A stretch of DNA of 64,000 nt from Blumeriella jaapii (taxonomy: Eukaryota > Ascomycota > Leotiomycetes > Helotiales > Drepanopezizaceae), in contig VWND01000018.1 of the NCBI GenBank assembly GCA_009599575.1, positions 186,001 to 250,000 of the forward strand, written 5' to 3'. The position numbers were made by a program, and so were the translations under genes. The notes under the pieces were generated by a model, which saw only the letters and a list, made by a program, of their open reading frames with translations, was not told the origin of the DNA and did no database searches. Positions 56,645-64,000 of the stretch are shown here, piece after piece; the stretch's first letter is position 1; the number at the start of each line of letters is the position of its first letter.

Positions 56645-59600
56645 ATCGGAGTGGTCAGACTCTGTCGAGGGCGTGGGGAGGAAGCCCTCGGCGGATGGCT
56701 GTATCTCAGGGACGGAGGCGTGAAAGAACATGCTATGTTTAAACTCAACATTGCGATCTGTGTATGATTCTCGCCCCGAGTGTGTTTGTTGGCTTTGGGA
56801 TACCATCGGTAAGATTTCGTGACGACGAGAGATAAGGGAAGGAAGGAAGGAAGGAAGGCACAGTTCAAAGCACGTGGTATTGGTTGGCTGGGTTGGTGTA
56901 TTCATTTCATGATACATAGGTATGCCAGTTGGTGAGGGAGGAGGAAGGCGAGCTAGCCTGGTTGTTCTGGCGAATTCGTGACTGAGGATCAAAACGCAGG
57001 CGGCCGAAGACGTTGCATGCGCGATTCCGTTCACACCAGTAGCTGAAATCCCTGAGGTCATTAAAAAAAAATCTCTGGGGCGTGTAGTATGTGCAGAACG
57101 AGAGAGGGGGAAATGCATGTCATGATTAACTGGGACATGAGATTTGGACAAGCTGTGCTCAGAACCCAGAAGAGGAACCAAAGTGCATCCAATGCGACCA
57201 TGAGTCCAGATTTGCTGATGTGAGGGGGTGAAGTAAGAGGCTGAAATCAAGATACGGAAGTGGAAATTAAACCGCTGCTTTTGGACCATTTGGGTCTTTT
57301 CCGTGACATCCCTTCGTATACTATAGGAAGGTGCTCTATATACGTGAATAGCTCTGGTACGAGCCTGGATGCAAGAATGGTAATCCATGGCATACCTTTC
57401 GGGCGTTTTTTCCAGGCCTGTTCGTCGACAGTAGTAGCAGAGATGATAAGGTAGATGTGTCTTTTTCATCCCGCCCGGAACTTGAAATCAAGCCGATTCT
57501 TCCGGAGGCGAGCAATCGCCATACTGTTGAGATGATATCCCTCCGACGGGGAAGACCACAGGGATAGACCCTGAGCAGCAATAGCCCAGTCACACAAGAC
57601 GTGATCGACGATGCTTATTGACGACAACCGTAAATCAACGGTCGGCGACTTTTGCAAGAGTCGATGATGCTCTTGACGGGAAATTGCAATCGAGTGGACG
57701 GTAGTAAATGGCCCTGGTCTGGGCCGTCATTTTGTGAGAGGTGACAGCTGATGTGGATTTGTATATTATCAGATATTGGGAAACAAGGACGGCCCTGTGA
57801 GAAGCTTCAAGATATGGAAAGAGGAAAGGGACATTTGGGATTCGTATAATTGCCGTACGCTTCTTTGAACAGGACCGTTTCGAGAGACGCGAAATGCAAA
57901 CACACGATTTGGGAGAATCGCTTTACACGACTCCCGCATCTTTGATTCTCATCCACGGAAATCGGAAGGTCTCATGCCACGTGGCGTTTAAGAGACAACG
58001 AACGTCTTTTGGCAATGCAAGAAAGCCTTCTTCCACGTGGGGCAGCCTGCACAGACTGGTTGTTCATTGCTTTTGGAACGAACGCCTAGATGGCTGCTCA
58101 GTTCCAAACTTTGGCTCCTAGTCGAAGATCAATCGACATAAAGAGGATGTTTGAGATGTTATGCAGGAAGTGACTCAAACGTGGGAGGCATTCAAGGTCA
58201 AGCAGAAGCCTAGATCCTTAGAACACAGGCTAGTGCTTTTACATCCAACGGTACTCTGTTTGAAGTTCTGGCCACTTGGATTCTGAGAGTAAGAAGCGGA
58301 AAGAGCCGAGTAATGCCGAAAAGCTCGAATGATAGGCTTTTCGGTTGGATGGATCCTGCAGATAGCCTTCCTGCCGCAAAACAGAGCCAGCACATGATGC
58401 GGAGACTGTGGTTGTGGCTTTTTTTTGTCTTAAACAGAAGCATAAATACTCTAAGACATTGTCTCGTGACGAAAAGATACAGCACTAGCTATCGCAACGG
58501 CCTTCTAGGATCCTTGTGACTTCTTTGAGAAAGGATCGGTAGACGTCTAGCCATGCTGCCACCATACCTGCACCATGTTAGCCAACCTGTCAATCATTCT
58601 GGCCTAGAAACATAAATTGCGATTCTCTAAGTGGCGTGATTTTCGGTTTGAATTTAGAAAGGTATCGACATGGGTACAGATACGCAGGGCAGTTTGAAAA
58701 ACTGGCTGAATAGCGAAGTATACGGATGATCGCAACTTTATCTCCCGTCTGTCGTGACCAAGGAATCCCGACCTGGACTCGACTTGCAGAAATGAATGGT
58801 CGGCGAGAAAAAGGGACCTTGCAGCACCAGTTCGTGGTACCGTGGTACTGGTAGGCGATCACTGTTACAATCCCGAAGCGCTGGTCTGATGCCAACGCTT
58901 CCATCGAAACCATTAGGTTGGCCATCAAGGAAGGAAGCCAGTGTGATAGCGAAGAGTCATAACACTTCTTCATTCACTTCATTCACTTCATTCTCAAGAA
59001 AACGACACCAACATTGATTGTTTTGACAGCGGGTGACTAGGAAGATGAAGGTACCCCTGGACGCTTGGTATGCCTGCATGGTGATCTGCGAGTTTATGGG
59101 ATGACCATCTAGGAGTGCGTCAGCGCCGTTTCCGAACAGAAATTCAGAAAAGCTCGATGTGAAACGTCTTCTGCAAGTAATGCGCTATCTATGTCGAGCC
59201 AAAGAGAGGGGCAAACCGGCTATAACTTCCTGCAAATCATTCCTGAAAACTGTTGCCAACGCATTCCACTGGGGCATATTCAAACTTCAGCTTATACAGG
59301 TGCTAGACTCCGAAACATAGGACCACCAAGAGCGTTTGGAAAAGAAAAGAGCATGTGTGAGAAGAGGCCGAGGCCGAGGGCAAGCGAGACAAACGAGGTT
59401 CTTGCAAGCATCTTTGATCGCGTACGCATCGCCATCAACTTAATCTAACCTCCAAGCTCCGGCCAGCAAACTATCCACTACCACAGCATCTCCGCTGCCG
59501 CAATCACCTCTTCGGCATATCTATGATGCGGACATCTGGGAAGTTTTCGGCCCGCCTGGTGAATTTGCGTCCCGTGTCTGCTCTTGCTTGCGGCGTCTCC

Positions 59601-60469
59601 TCCCTACACAGAGAATCCACAAGCCGTGCACCCAGAGTACCGGTACACGCCTGGTAACATATGCCGCGGCGTCGCTTTCGATCCGCTGCAAATGCTGTCG
59701 ATGCAGTAACGGGACTGTGCGCCTGATGATGCACGACAGGTGGCACAAGGCACAGCAGCGGTGAGCTGCAACACTTCTCGAATCTCCAACGAGGTGTTCT
59801 GTAGCACTTTTCGCCGCTTTCTCGACTGTCTTTGTTCATCCGCGATCTTCGGCTGGGGGTTGTGAATACCGCACCTGCAGATGGCTTTTTCAGAGAGGAG
59901 AGATCTCCATGTCTCCTGGTCCTGTCCTCTTAGTCAGTTTTCACTTTGGCAACATCCTCGTCTTCCTCGTCCCGGGCTTGATCCCGAAGTTCCTTGTCGG
60001 GATACCCTGTCATCGCGATGCAGGCATGGCCTGACACATCCGACGACATCCAGGCGTCGATCTCTGTTGCATCAGCATCTGGGCTTGCTCAGCGGCAGTA
60101 GGTAGCTCAACAGCTTTGCTGCGTGTGACTTGGAAATCTTCCTCTTCAGTCAACACCAGCGAAACGACATCTGCTAGTTAATTTTGAGAAGCGTTGCAGT
60201 TTGAAGTCAACAGCAATTGAAAGCGCGGCGGCGGCAGCGTGGGCAGTACTGTAGCGGTATTGCAAAGGCAAAGTAATGCTCCAGAGGCAGACCAAGATGG
60301 TATGTAATCAAGAAGGTTTGCACGTCAAGAAAAGAAGAAAAGCAATTCACGCCAATTTCATCTAGTGCGGTGTGGCGATCACGTGACCGCGTCTAGCTCG
60401 GTCGCCTCGTCGGGTAGATCCCGTGCCCGGCGTCAAAAGTGTCTTTCCTTTCCCCTTCCATTCATTCCT

Positions 60470-60508
60470 ACTGTACGATGTACTGTACGTACAGTACATA
60501 CATACATA
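60470..60508. repeat. GTACTGTAC cluster
   Basis: TACTGTACGATGTACTGTAC then GTACAGTACATACATACATA: both orientations of the motif, passing into a CATA run. Confidence 0.85.
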
Positions 60509-61873
60509 CCTTCGTACGGCCGTCGCAAGCACCGTCTCCCAGCAAATTCGAGGTTAGACTGCGGAGCACCTGTATCGAATGACGTACACAAACACGACGC
60601 GGCCAAGTCTTCCGTTGTGGCTTGATACCTGCGATTGGCCTCTGCTCAGTGCTCGCTGGCTAGCGGTCGTCCACTACGAGAGGTAGTTCCAGGAGGTCGT
60701 CTCTCGACACTTCTTCCAATGATTGCCGACGCAGCATTCGCATCGCCCAAGACGAGGACGACTCATGCACCTGTCAGTATTCGGAGGCCGTTGCCTTGCA
60801 GTGACTCGTATTGCGCACGAAGGCTGACCGTGGCGGTAGGGTCAGCAGGACCCCCTCCAATACATCTTGATACCAGAAGCGCGGGTTTTTGAGATGGTGC
60901 ATGGAGTGGGTAGTGGATGCCCACCTGGTTAAAACGGGTCGGAGTTGCGAGCGAGATAACGTGCAAGATAGTCACACGAGGCATCACGGCCGCATTCACG
61001 TCCATCTGGTGACATGGGATGAATGGACGAGATGAGGTACGGCAGAGCACAAGGGACCTCCTGGCCATTGCTGAGATGGCCTGACCGGCTGCACATCCTC
61101 GGGATGCTTCGAACAAGACGTCTGGGAGGTTCCTCGGTGGTTACTTGGTCCGGCAAGCATATTTCTTATTGCCATCTGCATCTTGCATACAGCAAGGAAG
61201 GGAGGGCATCCTGCCCTGCCAGAGCCCTGCCAGAGCCCTGCTGCAGTGCCAGGGCCAGGGCCATCCAATGCAAGATGCATCGTCCAAGTGCCGGGACGAT
61301 CTCTTGGGGTGCCGGACGGCCATGGGCTTATCGCTGGCAGTGGCATGCTGCCCGCCGACGTTAGATGTGCTTCCCTGGAGTCTGGGCCCCGAGAGCGTGG
61401 ATGGGCGGACGGACAGCCGCATCAGCTGGGGACTGTCTCTTCTCTCCATCGACAGTACCGGTGCTGCGGTGGTACATACCATCAGCCGTCTTCGTCATGG
61501 GCTTCACAGAGATACAGATCGTGCGGAGCACTGTACGCACCCTGGAAAGTACTTCAGCAAAAAGACGATGTGATTTGCAAGGCATGCTGCACGATGCACG
61601 CAAGGCTTTGCAAGCAGCCCAGCTTTACTCTCAGGGACTGGCCCGTTTTGGTTCGAATTGGGATAGCTGCTCAGGCTGGTACCACCAGCCGACCCAGGCA
61701 CCTACAGCACAGTACTGTACATGGAAGGCAAAGAAGATTAAGGCTCAGCTGCATCGTCGCCAACGACGGGACGGGACTATTGGGCGCGGGCGAACGAGGC
61801 TAAACATCAAACAGCTCCAGCTGTCAGGGTTGTGGGTTGTCGATTGTCATTGGTCTCCCGGCCAGGGGTGTGG

Positions 61874-61913
61874 CAGCTAGGAAGCTCTACAGAGCTGTAG
61901 AGCTTCCTAGCTG
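61874..61913. repeat. 40-bp near-perfect palindrome
   Basis: CAGCTAGGAAGCTCTACAG is followed after the 2-bp spacer AG by its exact reverse complement. All 19 positions pair, and pairing stops sharply at both ends. Confidence 0.93.
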
Positions 61914-62211
61914 GCCTGTCTTCCTAATCTTAGCCCCCTCGGCCATCTCTCTTTCGGGGTCAAGCAGGCGTCAAAGGCGTCAAAACCATCAAAACACACC
62001 TGCTTACAGTACCTACCGTGCGCCCCCGAAAGCTACAGAGTACCTGTACCCTGGAGCTCGGTGAGCTGCCCGCAAGCTTCTTTCGATGAGGTTCCAGCGC
62101 CACCAGCCTTGGCTCTGATGAGATGAGAGGCTGTCATTCAGACGCCACCGCCTAGATGTCATGGGCCTGGGGTCGTTGTGGTGCCAAAAAACCGCAACCT
62201 CAGGCGGCACC

Positions 62212-62240
62212 TACAGTACAGTACAGGTACAGTACAGTAA
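62212..62240. repeat. AGTAC-type pentanucleotide cluster
   Basis: CTACAGTACAGTACAGGTAC followed by AGTACAGTA: a broken run of the motif seen in many spacers of the window. Confidence 0.85.
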
Positions 62241-64000
62241 GGTGGTCAGGCGCTAGTCGATAGCTACCCTATCCAGGTACGTAGGTGCCTATCAATACCC
62301 TCCTCCTTTTCGATTAGTAGGTACGGTAGGCAGATCACGGTTGTGGCTTTGCTACCCCACCACCTCGACCATCATACTACGCTCCCGCCCATACACTCCG
62401 GCTTCTACACCCTCCATCAGCATTCCTCGTGCGTAGCCAGCCGCAGGTCGCCGAAAGTCAGGAATCCTTGCCGTGGAAAGAGAGGGCAGGACGGACGGAC
62501 TCGACTTTTCTACTCTCGAGATTTTGCCTCCGAGCTCTACCTGGACAGCTACTCAACTTGCCCTGTTGCCTACGGCGAGACGGAAGAAGCTTCTCCCTCC
62601 CGCCATCTACCACCGGCCGACCAGTTCAGCAGACGCGGCAGCTCAGAGACAAGCTACTCAAGCCGGGCCGGGGAGAGCCATACGAGCCAGACCACCATCA
62701 CTGCAGACTACCCGGCCGCACCCTACGTTTTTTTTTCTTCTGTTCCCCCGGCCTGTCCCTTTTTCCAGAACACGCCTTCATTTTTACTTTTGCCGGAGAA
62801 ATTCGGTTTCTGATGTCTGCCTGCAAATCTTTCTAATTAATGGCATGCTCATCCATCTGCTCATTCGCCCGCTCACCATCGCGCATCTAAGCTTCCCGGA
62901 CTCGAGCGTCTCCGGTCCTGGAGCACTAATCTACATTCTTCCTCTCAGCTATACACGCGCCGAGGCATACAACTGGAAGGGCTGCATCACATCACGCCCG
63001 ATCAGGATAGAGACCATCACGCCTTTTCGAGAGACAGCCGCCACATCACTGATCAGTGACTTATGTTTGGCATGACCTCACATGGCATCTACCGAAGTGC
63101 ACACTTGAGACCTTTTTTCGCATCTCGAGCTTTTAAGGAGCCGGACCTTGGCAGATCTTCCAGTGGCATTTTTTGCTTCAAGCCATTCATCTGGGGAGTA
63201 TCGTGGCCAAGTTCAGATCATTCAGCCATCACGGTTCCCCGGCACAGTTTCAGTGGATGCACTACTCTTGGCACTAGCTTCACGTCAGTCTGCTGAGGTC
63301 CTTTTTCATCGGTGGCTGTTTGCACTATTTACAAGACTCCTCTCGCCCCCACCTCCGTATGTTTACGCCTTACCCTTTCCCGCTGATCATTCGCCGTCCA
63401 ACCCCCCTTACATCCTGGCACTTCAAAGTCATCTGCGCGCAATCTGTCTTGCTCCTCTTGGGAACTCTGCGCCATCAATCTCGACTTGCCTCCTACCCTT
63501 GTAGCGACTGCCATTAAGCTTGCTTTACTCTTCCTTCGTTGACTTCACCTCCTCTTCTAACATTGCTACCACACTGCTCTCTTTTAAAACCCCATGTTGC
63601 CGACTGGGATCTGCAAGCACAGCCGTGACGGCATGAACTGATTCTAAGCGGGCATGCGAACAGGTTCATCCAACGGGTAGCTGCATAACCTCTGGAGACC
63701 CGACACTCTCCCGTTGAACATCAACAGCTTCAAGTCTTTGTCTTCAGTAAGTGATCCAACATCTTCCCGTCAGAACTGCGCTCCAGCCGCGCATACCCCT
63801 CTACCGATCCAATATTTGATCCAGCTCCGGCTGACCCGTGTCGATTTTAGGGCCAGCACTCGCATTATCTCATTATCTCTAGTTTCAGCTTCCCGAGACT
63901 TCAGTTCCAACTAGAGGAACGGCCGCTTGTTGAATTGGTACAAGACGCGGATAGCAAGCGTCAGCCGGAGCTCCGTCATCCAACCCTTCTTTCCACACAA

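Larger units (their letters stand above)
56650..64000. other. 7.3 kb without a supported gene
   Basis: Many short frames exist on both strands, but none shows family motifs, and the longest (302 codons, minus, 56561-57469) runs through the LTR. There are a (GGAA)n tract at about 56839-56859, three AGTAC-type clusters (60470-60508, about 61708-61720, 62212-62240), a 40-bp palindrome (61874-61913) and an ATCACGTGAC at about 60378. From 62.3 kb on the plus strand becomes CT-rich, which could be the leader or promoter of a gene beyond the window; this is inference. Confidence 0.45.

Noticed and set aside
56561..57469. 302-codon minus-strand open frame
   Set aside because: It overlaps the 3' LTR of a recent insertion, has no family motif and its composition is not protein-like, so it is chance openness.
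61023..61880. several overlapping frames of 110-206 codons around 61 kb
   Set aside because: They overlap on both strands in a GC-rich stretch with short direct repeats; none shows a motif, domain or splice pattern.

Overview
The window is nuclear DNA of a filamentous ascomycete (Pezizomycotina). Most genes carry short introns (about 47-70 bp, a few of 250 bp). Marker families present include an AA9 polysaccharide monooxygenase with a fungal CBM1, the fungus-specific translation factor eEF3, and fungal MFS and NCS1 permeases. Spacers are rich in pyrimidine tracts and short tandem repeats. Dothideomycetes is my best guess from the overall style; this is an inference that nothing in the window proves. 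I see no rRNA, tRNA or CRISPR array.

Layout: 1-204 is the 5' end of a hydrophilic stress/allergen-like protein (minus). 2.5-6.6 kb holds an old-yellow-enzyme flavoprotein and an MFS anion/vitamin-type transporter (both minus). 7.2-13.1 kb is the Arf-GEF SEC7 (minus), divergent from the pyruvate dehydrogenase E2 gene LAT1 (13.4-14.9 kb, plus). 15.5-17.6 kb is the FYVE protein PEP7/VAC1 (minus), divergent from the sirohaem synthase MET8 (17.9-18.8 kb). A GlcG/HbpS-like protein (19.1-19.8 kb) and a secreted AA9-CBM1 enzyme (20.9-22.7 kb) follow on the minus strand. Then come an NCS1 nucleobase permease (25.1-27.1 kb, plus), a coiled-coil protein of unknown role (28.2-29.8 kb, minus), an AT-rich gene-free block (about 30.7-33.0 kb), eEF3 (33.4-37.1 kb), mitochondrial malate dehydrogenase (37.7-39.1 kb), a large AAA+ ATPase (41.6-44.7 kb, minus) and a SANT/Myb-like chromatin protein (47.7-48.9 kb, minus). 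From about 50 kb to the end only doubtful coding traces remain. This part contains an 1.8-kb non-autonomous LTR retroelement with identical LTRs and a perfect 5-bp target duplication, and a 40-bp near-perfect palindrome.

The genes are mostly unrelated housekeeping and accessory functions: membrane traffic (SEC7, PEP7), mitochondrial carbon flow (LAT1, MDH), sulfur/haem chemistry (MET8), translation (eEF3), nutrient uptake (MFS, NCS1) and plant cell wall attack (AA9). No biosynthetic cluster is apparent.

The most striking property is a set of apparent single-step reading-frame breaks in otherwise full-length conserved genes (SEC7, LAT1, NCS1 permease, SANT-like protein), plus a broken splice donor in MET8. 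Together these look more like indel errors in the assembled sequence than like pseudogenes. Other points of interest are the microexons (11 and 7 nt) at the 3' end of eEF3, a 23-nt exon in PEP7, a probable GC-AG intron in the MFS gene, and a GTACT/AGTAC pentanucleotide motif scattered through nearly all spacers but not seen in the genes. I did not find a convincing new multi-gene system.
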